Numbered from the stretch's first letter, positions 1-9,937 are shown. The stretch: 64,000 bases of DNA from Muscardinus avellanarius (GCA_963383645.1 OY726563.1:35246331-35310330); one strand, 5' to 3'. Notes: generated from the letters alone by a model not told the origin. Translations and numbers: made by a program.

Positions 1-227
1 CAATTTTCATAGTCATCTACCTTACTGTTGCCCTATTACTTTTCATGGAAAATACTAAATTAATGTTCTATATGTATTGGTTAGTACTATCTGAGTTTTG
101 AATGTGATAAAAGGCTAAACTTTGTTTTAAAAGCATGTCTCAAAATTATGAACAATTAAGAAATTTTAAGAAATTTAATTTCCTCCTTTCTTGTGACATT
201 ACTCTTTCTTCCTCTTTTTTTTTTTTT

Positions 228-400
228 GAGCTGGGTGTGGTGGCACACGCTTGTAATCTTAGTACTTGGGAGGCTGAGACAAGAGGATCTCAGAAACATA
301 GCAAGACCCTGTTTCAAAACAAAAAATAAAAAGGGCTGGAGGTGTAGGTCAGAGGTCAAAAGCCCCTGATATTGATTTCAATTCTACAACAACAAAAAAA
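228..400 (+). mobile_element. B1-dID-like SINE (old)
   Basis: Left B1-like half begins at GAGCTGGGTGTGGTGGCACACG. The right ID-like half (AAGGGCTGGAGGTGTAGGTCAGAGG) is decayed. The middle of the left monomer is shortened. Plus orientation with an A-rich end. Confidence 0.88.
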
Positions 401-920
401 TAATTTTGAACCTGATGTCTCCTTCAACGGTCAGTCTGGACCCACATGACCCTTTGTGAAGCCAACTAAACTAAGTCGGCTTTTGCTCTGAGCACTTGCT
501 AACCGCAGTGTAGTAGGTGAGCAGACAGGCTGCTTTTATTGCCCAAGAACTGAGTCCTTTTCATTTCAGAGTTTCCAGCATGGCCATCAAGAGTTCAGTT
601 TTCAAAGAGCTATTTTGTGGGTGACTTCTTTATTTGTCAAATAGAACAAGGTTCTGGCACACATGAGTCCCACAAACAGACAGAGTTTCTGTCATTTGGT
701 AGTAATAAACCTCTTCATAAAAATTGAACAGTTGTAGCTATGCCCGAACCTAATTGTCTATATTCATTTAGCCCAGAAAAATATTGCAGAAATGAAATCT
801 GTATATAAACCCTCAAGCTGCATTTAGTTATTTAATCCCCCTGGCCCCTCCACTGGCTCTTCCTACTTGAGCCCACAAAAGGGTGGGCAAGAGGTATTAC
901 TGTGTGTATTTTTTCTTTTT
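401..920. other. unique sequence, no recognised feature
   Basis: AT-rich, with no long ORF, no SINE half and no splice-flanked coding segment that I could support on either strand. Confidence 0.5.
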
Positions 921-1117
921 AATCCTATGAATGGAATCCAGGGCATTCTTCTTCCAAGCCACACCCCTGGCCCTATGTTATTTTTTTATTTTGAAACAAA
1001 ATCTTGCTAGGTTGCCAAGAGTCTCATATCTTGCTGAGACTGACCTTGAACCAGGCATCCTTCTATCTCAGCCTCCCAAGTACTAGGATTATAGGCATAC
1101 ACCACCATACCTGGCTT
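921..1117 (-). mobile_element. B1-dID-like SINE (old)
   Basis: The reversed ID half (GAATGGAATCCAGGGCATTC) is followed by the TATTTTGAAACAAAATC linker and a reversed B1 half ending ACCACCATACCTGGCTTC. Strongly diverged. Confidence 0.88.
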
Positions 1118-1704
1118 CATTTTTCTAAAATCAAATCAAATATGACTCCACTCTCCATCTTGCCTGGGATAGAGATATACTACCTCAGGTATGGACAGGT
1201 CTTCACCTATTGGTTCCCTTAGGCTCTCAGAGCTCTTGGCCCTCCGAGCTCCCTTGGGCTCTGTTGGAATCTGGATTCAATCACTGGATTTCTTTTGCCT
1301 TGTTCTTTAAGTTGAGCCTGCTTCCAGGTCCAGCAGCCACTAGGGATCTTCATTTGGGCTTCTTGTGCCATGGTGTGTGTCTCCTTGTGGTTCCCCAACC
1401 TCTCTGTACAGAAATCTTCCTCAAGTTTGAGGTCAGACTGGGGAATTTCCTTTTCTTCCCCGATTTAGCTCTTTTCTTCATGCAAACCCCAACTCCAACA
1501 CAGAAAGCTCATCCTCAACACAAAAAGCTCATCCCTTACCCCCACAGAGACCTAATTTAACCACCTCAATAAGCTTAAGGGTTTGAAAACAAGACACAGA
1601 AAGCACTATGTGCATCATACTTTCTACTGTGTAACAGCACCTCACTCTCTTGCTTATATAATCTCCTCATTCCCCAGATGAAGGAATTCAAAAACTTTCC
1701 ATGA
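1118..1704. other. unique sequence, no recognised feature
   Basis: Contains a 116-codon open frame on the plus strand (1210-1560) with no domain pattern or codon structure that I recognise; treated as chance. Confidence 0.45.
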
Positions 1705-1799
1705 CTGTAATCCCAGGTACTTGGGAGGCTGCAACAGGAGGATTGCAGGTTTGAGGCCAATCTCAGCAATTTAGAGAAGGCCTATTTAAAAAAAGCGTG
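1705..1799 (+). mobile_element. B1-dID-like SINE, left half only
   Basis: Left monomer (TGTAATCCCAGGTACTTGGGAGGCTG to CTATTTAAAAAAAGCG). The right monomer is missing and a purine microsatellite takes its place. Confidence 0.8.
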
Positions 1800-1892
1800 G
1801 AGAAAGAGGAGGAAGAGGAGGAGGAGGAGGAGGAGGAGGAAGAGGAGGAGAAGAAGAAGAGGAGGAGGAGGAAGAAGAAGAAGAAGAAGGTC
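1800..1892. repeat. GAG/GAA purine microsatellite
   Basis: About 90 bp of (GGA)n and (GAA)n triplets directly following a truncated SINE, so probably seeded in its A-rich linker. It gives spurious poly-Glu and poly-Ser frames. Confidence 0.95.
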
Positions 1893-2399
1893 TTTTCTCC
1901 TTTCTTTGGGAAAAATACAGTGAAACAAAATGCCATTTGTTTGTCAATGAACAATCATTCCATGGTTACTATAGGGACTGTGTTCTTCTTTCCTTGCCTA
2001 CTCTCTAGAGTTTCTTGGTGAGATGGTTAAAGGAAGAAAGATAAAAGCAAAGAGTTCATTGAGGGGGACCAAACTAATTTAACCTACTAAATAAATGGTG
2101 ACTTCTTGATTGAGTACTAAGAAGCAGTACATGTAGTGAAACCATGTATGTATAGCATAATATTGGGTGACACTTCAGCTGATCTCTCTTCCTTTTCCTC
2201 CCAACTGTTGACCACACTGACATCTACATTCCTTCAAGGGGTTGGTTTTTATTTAAAACATATATTGTGTCCTCTAAGGGTAGCTACCCATAGGCCCTAT
2301 GGCTCTTCAGTAGTCTTTCCCACTAGCTCATTGATTCTGTGATTCCATCAGTAGAGCTAAATGTCTTTTGAGTACAGTGAGCCTGATAGGGTTGTATAG
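1893..2399. other. unique sequence, no recognised feature
   Basis: No repeat consensus, coding exon or RNA signature that I can defend. Confidence 0.45.
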
Positions 2400-2467
2400 G
2401 TTCCCTGGGATTCTGTAACAATGTACCACAAATGCAGTGAGTTCAGACAACAAAAATCTAGTCTCCA

Positions 2468-2660
2468 TCCAAGTGTGGTGGTATACACCTGTTCTCCTAG
2501 TACTTAAGGCTGAGACAGGAGGGTCACAGGTTCGAGGCCAGTCTCTTCAACTTAGTAACACCCTCAGCAACTTAGTGAGACCCTATTTCAAAAATAAAAA
2601 TAAAATAAGGTTGGGAGTCTAAATCAGAGGTAGAATACCCGTTAAAACATCTAGTATTCC
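2468..2660 (+). mobile_element. B1-dID-like SINE
   Basis: B1 half AAGTGTGGTGGTATACACC, then CAACTTAGTGAGACCCTATTTC, then a decayed ID half. Nested in an MLT1-like LTR. Confidence 0.88.
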
Positions 2661-3017
2661 ACAGTTCTGGAGACTGGAAGCCTGAAATCATGGTATCTGC
2701 AGGGTCACTCTTCCTCTGAAGGCCCTAGAGACACTCTGTTCCATGCCTTCATCCTCACTCTGGGCATACATGCAAGTTTTCTTATTCCTTGGCTTGTAGA
2801 TGCCTCATTTTAATCTTTGCCTCAGTGACACAGGACCTTTTTCTTTGTCTTTTTGTGTCTTCGAATCTTGAGGGGCCACTCTAACCCACACAACACCCTC
2901 TGAACTTGTTTGTTATATTCTCAAAGACTTTCTTTCCAAATAAGGTAATATTCAAAGTTATTAGAGGTTATGACTTGGATATATCTTTGTTTTTATTTTG
3001 TTTTGTTTTGTTTTGTT

Positions 3018-3214
3018 TGGTAGTGGGAATTGAACCCATGGCTATTGTACCTCAGAGGTACATCCCCCAGCCCTTTTCATTTTTTATTTTGAAACAGGGT
3101 CTTGTTAAGTTGCTGAGGACCTCACTAAGTTGTGGGGGCTGTCCTTGGACCTGTAATCCTCCTGTTTTAGTCTCCAACGGGCTGGGATTACAGGTGTGTA
3201 CCACCATACCTAGG
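3018..3214 (-). mobile_element. B1-dID-like SINE with target duplication
   Basis: Reversed element from TGGTAGTGGGAATTGAACCC to ACCACCATACCTAGG. Target duplications TTGGATATATCTTTG (2974-2988) and TTGGACATATCTTTT (3215-3229) flank it, inside the same LTR. Confidence 0.9.
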
Positions 3215-3426
3215 TTGGACATATCTTTTATGAAGCACAATTGAAATCAGAACAATAAACACTAACTTGTCAAATACTTTCAGATTAAATAAAACATTTA
3301 TAGCAGGCTTCAGAATCTCAGAAACATGGGGGACAGAAAGAAGAGGGAGAGGATGTGCTTCTTTCACTCTACATTAATGCTGACAGTGGGTATTATGGTT
3401 AGATATAGGATGTTCCCTGAAGAGCC

Positions 3427-3427
<1 letters not shown>

Positions 3428-3483
<56 letters not shown>

Positions 3484-3542
3484 TTCCTTCCTTCCTTCCT
3501 TCCTTCCTTCCTTCCTTTCTTTCTTTTCTTTCTTTCTTTTTT
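3428..3542. repeat. (TTTC)n(TTCC)n microsatellite
   Basis: Two adjoining tetranucleotide tracts, TTTC then TTCC, on the tail side of a reversed SINE. This is the usual origin of such tracts, from a SINE poly(A) tail. Confidence 0.97.
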
Positions 3543-3543
3543 G

Positions 3544-3735
3544 CGGTACTAGGGATGGAACCCAGGGACATTATTATACCTCTGAGCTACATCCCCAGCC
3601 TATATATTTTAGTCTTTATTTTGAAACAGGGTCTCATTGAGTTGCAAAGGGCCTCACTAAGCAGGTAAGGCTGCCTGTGAATCGCAATCCTCCTTTCTCA
3701 GCCCCCCAAATGCTGGGATTACAAGCTTGTGCCAC
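3544..3735 (-). mobile_element. B1-dID-like SINE, TTGCAAAGGG subtype
   Basis: GGTACTAGGGATGGAACCCAGG ID half, then GAGTTGCAAAGGGCCTCACTAAGC and CTGTGAATCGCAATCC. These mark the subfamily with a shifted middle region also seen near 45.9 and 54.8 kb. Confidence 0.9.
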
Positions 3736-4128
3736 TCTAAGAACTCATTTTTGAGGTGCAGAGTTGATGTGATTGAGTCATGAGGGCTATAATCTCATCA
3801 CAGCCTGGGTGGTAACCCAGGCTAGTGGAGTATAGCTGGAGAAGGTGGTCCATGGGGGTGTGGCCTTAGGGATCACGCTTGTGACTTTGAATCCCCTTGT
3901 TTGCTTGTACTCTCTCTGCTTCCAGCCTCCATGATGTGATAGCAGAGCTTTGTGTGTTCTCTTCTTCCTCTTCCCTCCTCTATGCCCTAAGCTTCCTGGA
4001 TGTAACCCAGCCTGACATGGACTGAAACTTTGAGATGTCCATGAAAACTATCAGCAAATAAAATTTCCTTCCTCTACACTGTGTGGTTGTCTTTTGGGAT
4101 GATAGCAGTGAGATGGTTGACTGAGACA

Positions 4129-5114
4129 GTGGGTCTGCTGTGGTCTGTCACTTCAGTGATAACAAGGAATAGGAGGCTGAGAACATAGAAGAACCCCAGC
4201 TGGACAGAATAACAGAAATGAAGTGATTTTGGTAAAACTGTGGGTGAGTTCAGCGGGAAAGAAATCAAACAATGCTCTGGTTTGAGCCAAGTGACTCTCT
4301 CTAACTTAGTTTTGAGAGGTGATTGAAATATCAAATTCCTAAGTTTTAAACTTTTGCCTCATCTTGTCTTCCTCTTTGTTTGTTTTGTTAATTGAACTAC
4401 TAGAAATTTAGCTTTTGGTTTCCTTTAATGGGATTTGTTTTAGAATTCCAAAGAACCACTGGGTTTTAGTTCCCTCTCAATTGTGTTATCTTATTTGAAG
4501 ATTAGAAAAACTGGCACAATAAAGTGTCAAAGACTAATTGAAGTTTGAGGCAAAATGAATAAAGGTTGTTCATTCATCAACCTTTAGCAAGGGACCCTTG
4601 TGCAGGTCACTGTCAATGCACCAAAGACTCAAAGGTATTAGACAGGAAAATCAGTTTATAGCATAACATGAGGAAATACTGAGACAGTCTTTAATTGGCA
4701 AATATTCTGTTAAGTTGGGATTTATTTATTTTTTATATTATTTAAGTTTACTTTTATTATGATACTTTTATAGGTTGAAGTGACAACAAAATATAAAAAA
4801 ATACATGGATCAACTTTATTACTGCTTAATTTAAGTAAAAAAAATGCATATTACTTTAAATGAAGCTGAATTTAGAATTTACTCTTTAACTTCCCCTTAA
4901 TAACTTTTCCGTGATCTTGGTATCATTGAAAACTTTTGTTCCTTATATAGGATACCTCGAATCTTGAGTGAAATATTTTTATGTTAGTTCATGAATCACA
5001 TATTAATTATGATATGATCCAAACATTTCCCAGATTTTCTAAGTTTGAAGTGCTAAAAAGTTGACATTAGGAAACATAAAACATGGCCCAACCTTCCCGG
5101 TAAAAATGGATATG
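4129..5114. other. AT-rich sequence, no recognised feature
   Basis: About 1 kb of AT-rich DNA with no SINE halves, no coding exon and no structure beyond short T and A runs. It could hide very old, unrecognisable repeats. Confidence 0.45.
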
Positions 5115-5396
5115 GGGGCTGGGCATGGTGGCCCATGCCTGTAATCCCAGGAGGATCGCAGTTTAGAGACCAGCCTCAGCAATTTTCTTTCTCAGTACTG
5201 GGATGGAACCCAGGGGCATTCTACATCCAAGCTACACCCCAGCCCTATTTTATAGTCTTTTTATTTTGTTGAGTTGCAAAGGGCATCTGTAAGTAGCTGA
5301 GGCTGCCCATGAACTGGGATCCTGAGGTCTCCACCTCCTCAATGCTGGGATTACAAGTGTGTACAACCATGCCCAGCCTAACCCTCAGCAATTTAG
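5115..5396 (+). mobile_element. B1-dID-like SINE fragment split by another SINE
   Basis: GGGCTGGGCATGGTGGCCCATGCC head, internally deleted, runs to CCTCAGCAATTT. A reversed SINE at 5185-5378 sits inside it. CCTCAGCAATTT is repeated at 5173-5184 and 5383-5394 as the target duplication. Confidence 0.85.
5185..5378 (-). mobile_element. B1-dID-like SINE, TTGCAAAGGG subtype, nested
   Basis: Reversed copy from AGTACTGGGATGGAACCC to ACCATGCCCAGCC with the GAGTTGCAAAGGGCATC middle. Inserted into an older SINE fragment. Confidence 0.9.
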
Positions 5397-5508
5397 TATG
5401 GCTTTTGGCACTTTATTTATTTATTTTATTTTATTTTTTATTGGTGCACTGTATTCATACATCATAGTGGGATACAAACTTTTGTAGACATACATGCACA
5501 CATCGCCC

Positions 5509-5563
5509 AGTCAGCCCCCACCCGATCCCCACCCCATCCTCTCCCCATCCCTCCCTCCCATGC
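5509..5563 (-). other. G-rich tract in the 3' UTR (G-quadruplex-capable)
   Basis: The plus strand is C-rich (CCCCCACCCGATCCCCACCCC and on), so the element's sense strand carries several runs of three to five G. It is conserved at 15131-15190 and about 45489-45540. G-rich polypurine blocks are a known feature of mammalian L1 3' UTRs. Confidence 0.75.
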
Positions 5564-5782
5564 TTGGCTTAGTGGTTGACATCTAGTATTATAGCAATTT
5601 ATCCAAAATTAAAAATGATAATCTCACATAACAGTTTCATTTGTCTGATACCAAGCTTTTGATGACTTAAAGATAACATTTCAATATTTCTTTTTACTTT
5701 CTTTCTTACCAGAGAATATTTTTTTCTATTTTTTAGATGAAACTATCATATATTTATATATTTATTTTTCAGAAAAAAATCT

Positions 5783-6475
5783 ATCCTAATATGGAATATG
5801 GACTCTAGATACCCACAACGATCTTGAAAAAGAACAAAGCTAGAAGATATATATTTTCTGATTTCAAACCATATAAAGCTACAATAATTGAAACAGTGTA
5901 GTACTATTCTAAAGGCAGATATATAAACCACTGGAGTTAAATAAAAGCCTAGAGCTAAATTCTTCCATATATTGTCAAGTTATTTTTGACAAGGTTTCCA
6001 CGAACATTTGGTGGTGGAAATAATAATCTTTTAACTAGATATTGTTGAAAAATAATAATTACATGGAAAAGAATAAAGTTGGACCCTTACCTAATCCCAT
6101 ATACAAATATTAACTCAAAATAGATAAAAGACCTAAATATAAATCTTAAGACTATAAACTTTTAGGAGAAAATCTGGGTCATAAATCCTCACAACATTGA
6201 AATTGGCAGTGATTTCTTGGATATGATTTCAGTGGCACAGGCACAGAAGAGTATACAAACTCCCTAAAAAATAAAAAAAAAATATTGTATATCCAAAGAC
6301 AATGTAAACAGAGTTAACAGTTACTAATAGAATGGGATAAAATATTTCCAAATGCTATATCTGAAGGTATATTAATATTCCAACTAGAAATCCTAAAAAT
6401 TAACAACAATAAAGGCAAACAATACCATTTAGAGATAGGTAAAAGACTAACATAAGTAATGAATCTCCACAGATA
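5783..6475 (+). pseudogene. decayed L1 ORF2 3' part, inverted inside the HAL1-like element
   Basis: The plus strand reads like the last part of an L1 ORF2: GATTTCAAACCATATAAAGC, ACATGGAAAAGAATAAAGTTGG, CAAATATTAACTCAAAATAG, GATTTCTTGGATATGATTTC and ATGGGATAAAATATTTCC occur in the canonical order. Many stops and indels; not functional. It runs against ORF1, which is minus strand. The same piece with the same junctions occurs at 15395-15775, which has lost about 320 bp. Confidence 0.8.
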
Positions 6476-6482
6476 ACCAATC

Positions 6483-7616
6483 TTAGTTGTCTGTTGGATG
6501 GAAACTCTTGTTTCTCTGGTTCTGGTGTGTGTTACCTATTTCTTCTTTGTAGTTAATCTCTTTGAGTATTTTCTCTAGTGCTGGTTTTGAAGACATAAAT
6601 TCCTTCAGTTTCTGTTTGTTATGGAAGCTTCTTATTTCTCCATCTAATTTGATAGAAAGTTTTGCTGGGTAGGAAATTTTTGGCTGGAAGTTGTTTTCTT
6701 TCAGAGTTTGGAATATGTTACTCCAAGCCCTTCTGGTTCTCATGACTAGGTTTGGGAAGTCTGGAATGATTCTAATTGGTTTGCCTCTGAATGTCACTTG
6801 GCCCTTTGTTTTTGTTGCCTTTAAGATTCTCTGCTTGAAGCCGGGCGTGGTGGCGCACGCTTGTAATCCCCGCGCTTGGGAGGCGGAGACAGGAGGATCG
6901 TGCAGGTTCGAAGCCAGCCGTGCTGGCGTAAGAGACCCTGTTTCAAAAATATAAAATATGACTGGGAGTGTAGCCCGGAGGAAGAAGGGCTTCCAGGAAC
7001 CCCAGTACCACCAAAAAATAAAAATTAAAAAAAAAAAAAAGATTCTCTGCTTGGCTTCCACATTGGTCATTTTGACAATTATGTGGCGTTGGGATCCTCT
7101 TCTCAGATCCTGTCTAAAGGGACTTCTATAAGTTTCCTGGACCTATGTATCGACCTCTTGCTCTATGTTTGGAAAATTTTCTGCTATTCCTTCCTTGAAG
7201 AGATTGTTGATCCCTTTGGTTTCACTTTCTTTTCCCTCCTCTATTCCAATTATTTTTAGGTTAGCTCTCTTAAAATGGGCCCATATTTCTTCAAGATCAG
7301 ATTCCTGCTGTCGGATATTTTTTCCTAGATTAGAAACTATGCGTTCATTTTTGGAATGATCATCTTCTAAGAGCGAGATTCTATTCTCCATGTGGTCTAA
7401 TCGGTTGTTTGTGCTTTGAATTGAGGCCTTTACTTCATTAATTGCATCCTTTATCTCTTTTTGGCTCTCTCTGAGTTCTTTTCGAAGCACCTCTATTATT
7501 TCTACAGTTATTTTCCTGATTTGATCTTTTAGAAATCTCTGATTTTCTGTTTTATCGGGTTCTGATGTTGTGGGGTTGTGGGCATTCATTGCTCCATTGT
7601 TATTCCTCTTTCCCAT
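6483..7616 (-). pseudogene. L1/HAL1 ORF1p pseudogene (RNA-binding protein of the element)
   Basis: ORF1p is the trimeric RNA-binding chaperone of L1 ribonucleoprotein particles. I start at ATG 7616 (MGKRNNNGAMNAHNP) because its context (A at -3, G at +4) is good and the upstream in-frame stretch lacks an ATG. About 305 codons remain once the SINE is removed. Residues 25-110 are a heptad-rich coiled coil (IKDAINEVKASIQ, LDHMENRISLLEDDHSKNE). An RRM-type motif NLKIIGIEEG follows near residue 118. The C-terminal domain has FRGKPIRI, AWSNIFQTLKE and the ORF1p hallmark YPAKLS before the end FHPTDN. Two lesions: a CAG-to-TAG stop after QEVDT at about 7143, and a SINE at 6838-7038. Clearly dead at this locus. 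Confidence 0.85.
6838..7038 (+). mobile_element. young CpG-rich SINE inserted in ORF1
   Basis: GCCGGGCGTGGTGGCGCACGC head, GGTTCGAAGCCAGCC, then the variant right half ACTGGGAGTGTAGCCCGGAGG with CTTCCAGGAACCCCAGTACC and an A15 tail. Target duplication AAGATTCTCTGCTTG at 6823-6837 and 7039-7053 is perfect, so the insertion is recent. Confidence 0.96.
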
Positions 7617-7945
7617 GATTTCGGAAGTTTGTGCCTTCTCTGGGTTCTTCCCTTGGGTCACTATGGCTTCACTTAAGGTGCTCTGGATCTCGAGTCAGTA
7701 GTATCTCAGACCCCACTACTCCTTTACTGGGTTGTATCACAGAGTCTCCGACCCAGAGAGTCGATAGAGGCTGCTTTAGACTGTGAGGGGTGCCAGGTTG
7801 CACGTTCTCCTATGGTGTGATATCTCTGCCACCGCCCCTCCCCCACTGGGTCAAGTCCCAGGGAGTACAGTACTGGGATTTCTCCTCTGTGGCCCGCAGT
7901 TTGACTCACTGTTCTTGAGTATGCAGATATAGCTGTACTGGATTT

Positions 7946-8280
7946 GGTGAATTCTCTGCTGCTGTCGCCAGTGGCAATATGGCGCCGCTGCTACGCCCTC
8001 GGCCGTGAGGCTGGCTTATTTCTTCTTGGTTTTGATTTCCACTCTGAATCCCTGAAGCGTGTGCTGAGCTCAGCCACTGGGAGCTTTAGATTTTACCTGC
8101 TGCGAGAAATCCCGCCTGGCTGTTCCACAGCGGCTCACCTCGGCTTGCTGTAGCCGTCCGGTGAAGTCGCTGCTGCCGCCGGCAGTATGGTGCTGCTGCC
8201 GAGTCCTCAGGTGTGAGGCCGGTGTATCTCCTCTGTGGCTCTGAGCTCTGTTCTCAGTTCGCTTTCTCTCTGGAGCCTGG
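7946..8280 (-). repeat. tandem 5' UTR monomers of the HAL1-like element
   Basis: Starting at GGTGAATTCTCTGCTGCTG (7946) and again at GGTGAAGTCGCTGCTGCC (8160), the same GC-rich order recurs at 214-bp spacing: CTGCTGCCG, CCCTCGG or GTCCTCAGG, GTGAGGC, then TTTC or TCCTC-rich. The second unit is partial. Tandem promoter monomers are known from mouse L1 families. Copy 2 carries one unit from about 17028. Confidence 0.65.
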
Positions 8281-8357
8281 TGACTTTTTTGTTTCTCTGG
8301 TGATGGTGTTTTTGGCTATGAAAGGCGCTGATTTTGTGGTAATGGAGATTGGTTGTT

Positions 8358-8379
8358 AGCGGGGCTCTTAAGCCCCGCT
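8358..8379. other. perfect 9-bp hairpin in the L1 5' UTR
   Basis: AGCGGGGCT, the loop CTTA, then AGCCCCGCT. It sits just inside the element's 5' end, next to the YY1-type site. Function unknown. Confidence 0.6.
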
Positions 8380-8389
8380 TTTCTCGGTC

Positions 8390-8397
8390 GCCATCTT
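8390..8397 (-). promoter_or_regulatory. YY1-type site at the 5' end of the HAL1-like element
   Basis: The minus strand reads GGGAAGATGGCGACC; AAGATGGC fits the YY1 consensus. Human L1 also has a YY1 site at the very start of its 5' UTR, where it positions transcription initiation. That parallel supports 8405 being close to the true 5' end. Confidence 0.55.
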
Positions 8398-8450
8398 CCC
8401 GGAAGTCTCGGGATTTATTTTTAAAGGAGAGGGAAACTTTCTTTTTTTGT

Positions 8451-8819
8451 GTGGTGCTGGGAATTGAACCTCGTGGGGGGTGTCCTACAACTGAGTTAAA
8501 ACCCCTTTTACTTTTGATTTTCTTTTTATGGTACTGGGGTTCCTGGAAATCCTTCTACCTCTGGGCTACACTCCCAGACCTATTTTTATATATTTATTTG
8601 GAAACAGGCTCTCTTAAGCCAGCAAGGCTGGGTTTGAACCTGTACAATCCTCCTGTCTCTGCCTCCCAAGTGTGGGGATTACAAGCGTGCGCCACCACAC
8701 CCAGCCTACTTTTGATTTCAAAATGCGGTCCAAGTTACTGTGCAAAGGTCTTGAACCTGCAATTCTTCTGTCTCAGCTTCTCAAGTACTGATATTATAGG
8801 CATGTACCGCTCGCCTGGT
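8451..8819 (-). mobile_element. B1-dID-like SINE (old), split by a younger SINE
   Basis: The reversed ID half (GGTGCTGGGAATTGAACC) lies at 8451-8520. The reversed B1 half lies at 8707-8819, ending CATGTACCGCTCGCCTGG. Confidence 0.82.
8529..8706 (-). mobile_element. young CpG-type SINE, nested
   Basis: GGTACTGGGGTTCCTGGAAATCC to GCGCCACCACACCCAGCC. Target duplication TACTTTTGATTT at 8509-8520 and 8707-8718 within the older SINE. Confidence 0.95.
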
Positions 8820-9399
8820 TTGGGGAAGACCTTTTACAGATCTTTAGGTACATTTGGCAGTCCCTGGTTGGCTGCTTAGTGTTAGGGTGAAGGATTTTCT
8901 ATGGGTGGCCATATCCTGGAAGGGGTGGGAGGTTACAGGGTGTTTTCCTGCAGTAAATTGTCCTTGTGTTGTTGGAGAGAGGGGAGCTAGCATGGCAGAG
9001 GTATAGATAATCAACCCCACTGTGATGGGATATAAAAGATAAAAAAGGAAGACTACTAAATAGCAGTTTGAAACCAAGCTGCATTTATCTGCTTGCCAGG
9101 CAGCACTCAAATACTATCTCAGCAAGACTCACTTAGCAGAACTAAAGGCCTAGATGTAGAATGAGAAAGGAGAAAGTACTCCAAATGAGAGAGATTCTGA
9201 ATTCAGGTCTCCTGCTGGCTCACAAAGCAGATTGGAAGCTCTTCTATGCCCTTGGTCTCCTTTAGCTGTTTCATCACTAAGTACCAGAGAGCTGAGTTCT
9301 TAACAAGCCCAAGATGGCAAGTGTTAAATTCCAGTGGGTCTCACTTCATTAAGGGGAGTACTCACATGTACATGTTAGTGGCTTGGTGTACTTTTTCTT
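8820..9399. other. unique sequence, no recognised feature
   Basis: Short overlapping frames only. No repeat consensus recognised. Confidence 0.45.
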
Positions 9400-9937
9400 T
9401 AATGGAGAAAATTTAACATGTTAATATTAAAAAAATTAAAGCCAAGAAAACATCTATAACTGCATAAACTTACCCTATACAATATTTTATTTGGGTATAT
9501 TGCTTTTAAGTTTTTGTCTAACGAGCATATATTTAATAGTTATAAACATATTGCACATACTGTTTAGGGTTCTGATTTGCTTTCTGACTTGATAGTATCC
9601 TACAATGTTTTTTCTGTATTATAACATAGTCTTCATTTAATGATTATATAACTTTATCTCTAGTCAGTGTAGCATCCTTTATTTATGGCTCCTATTTTTT
9701 GACATTTGATATTTCCAATGACCTGTTTTCATATATCCAAGGTAGCAGTGAACATCTTTGTGGTTCAAGAAAGTTGTTTTCCTTGAATGATTTCCTTGAT
9801 ATTAATTCCTCCAACGTGAGCTTTCTATGTCAAAGGAAAGGAACATCTCCTAAGGTCTTAATATGAGAGGCAAAATTTCTTTCCAATTTCTAAAGCAGTG
9901 AGTATGTAGCAGTGTTACAACCAATTTTTTTTTTTGT

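Larger units (their letters stand above)
2400..3260 (-). mobile_element. MLT1/MST-like MaLR LTR, interrupted by two SINEs
   Basis: Reverse-complement MaLR hallmarks: TGTAACAATGTACCACAAATGC near 2416, GTTCTGGAGACTGGAAGCCTGAAATC near 2664, and TCTTCGAATC further on. The pieces lie outside the SINEs at 2468-2660 and 3018-3214. Ancient non-coding solo LTR. Confidence 0.65.
3390..4128 (+). mobile_element. MaLR-like solo LTR, interrupted
   Basis: Begins ATTATGGTTAGATATAGGATG, the MaLR 5' pattern. After a microsatellite and a SINE it resumes with GAGTCATGAGGGC, GGTGTGGCCTTAGGGATCA, the pyrimidine-rich CTTCTTCCTCTTCCC block and a CAAATAAAATTTCC polyadenylation region. Rodent MaLR solo LTR. Confidence 0.6.
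5412..8405 (-). mobile_element. HAL1-like chimeric L1 element, copy 1, near full length
   Basis: On the minus strand the order is: a 5' start with a YY1-type site, a 5' UTR with two 214-bp monomers (8280-7946), ORF1 (7616-6483), an old L1 ORF2 piece in inverted orientation (6475-5783), a unique 3' UTR with a G-rich block (5563-5509), the L1-type end GTGCACCAATAAAAA, and an A-rich (TAAA)n tail (5440-5412). There is no sense ORF2. ORF1-only L1 derivatives are known as HAL1 (half-L1) and depend on another L1 for reverse transcription. The element at 15023-17275 has the same unusual order, so the rearranged form itself was copied. A young SINE splits ORF1. The HAL1 assignment is inference; the order of parts is read from the sequence. 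Confidence 0.78.

Noticed and set aside
1210..1560. 116-codon plus-strand frame in repeat-free DNA
   Set aside because: No family signature and low-complexity ending (PTPTQKAHPQHK); treated as chance.
3374..3640. Frames rich in Phe-Leu-Ser or Lys-Glu
   Set aside because: They are translations of the (TTTC)n(TTCC)n tract.
7944..8153. 69-codon plus-strand frame in a GC-rich stretch
   Set aside because: It lies in the tandem 5' UTR monomer of the minus-strand L1 element, antisense to the element; GC-richness explains the open frame.
8349..8879. 176-codon plus-strand frame
   Set aside because: It runs through the L1 5' UTR and two nested SINEs; the protein is SINE translation.
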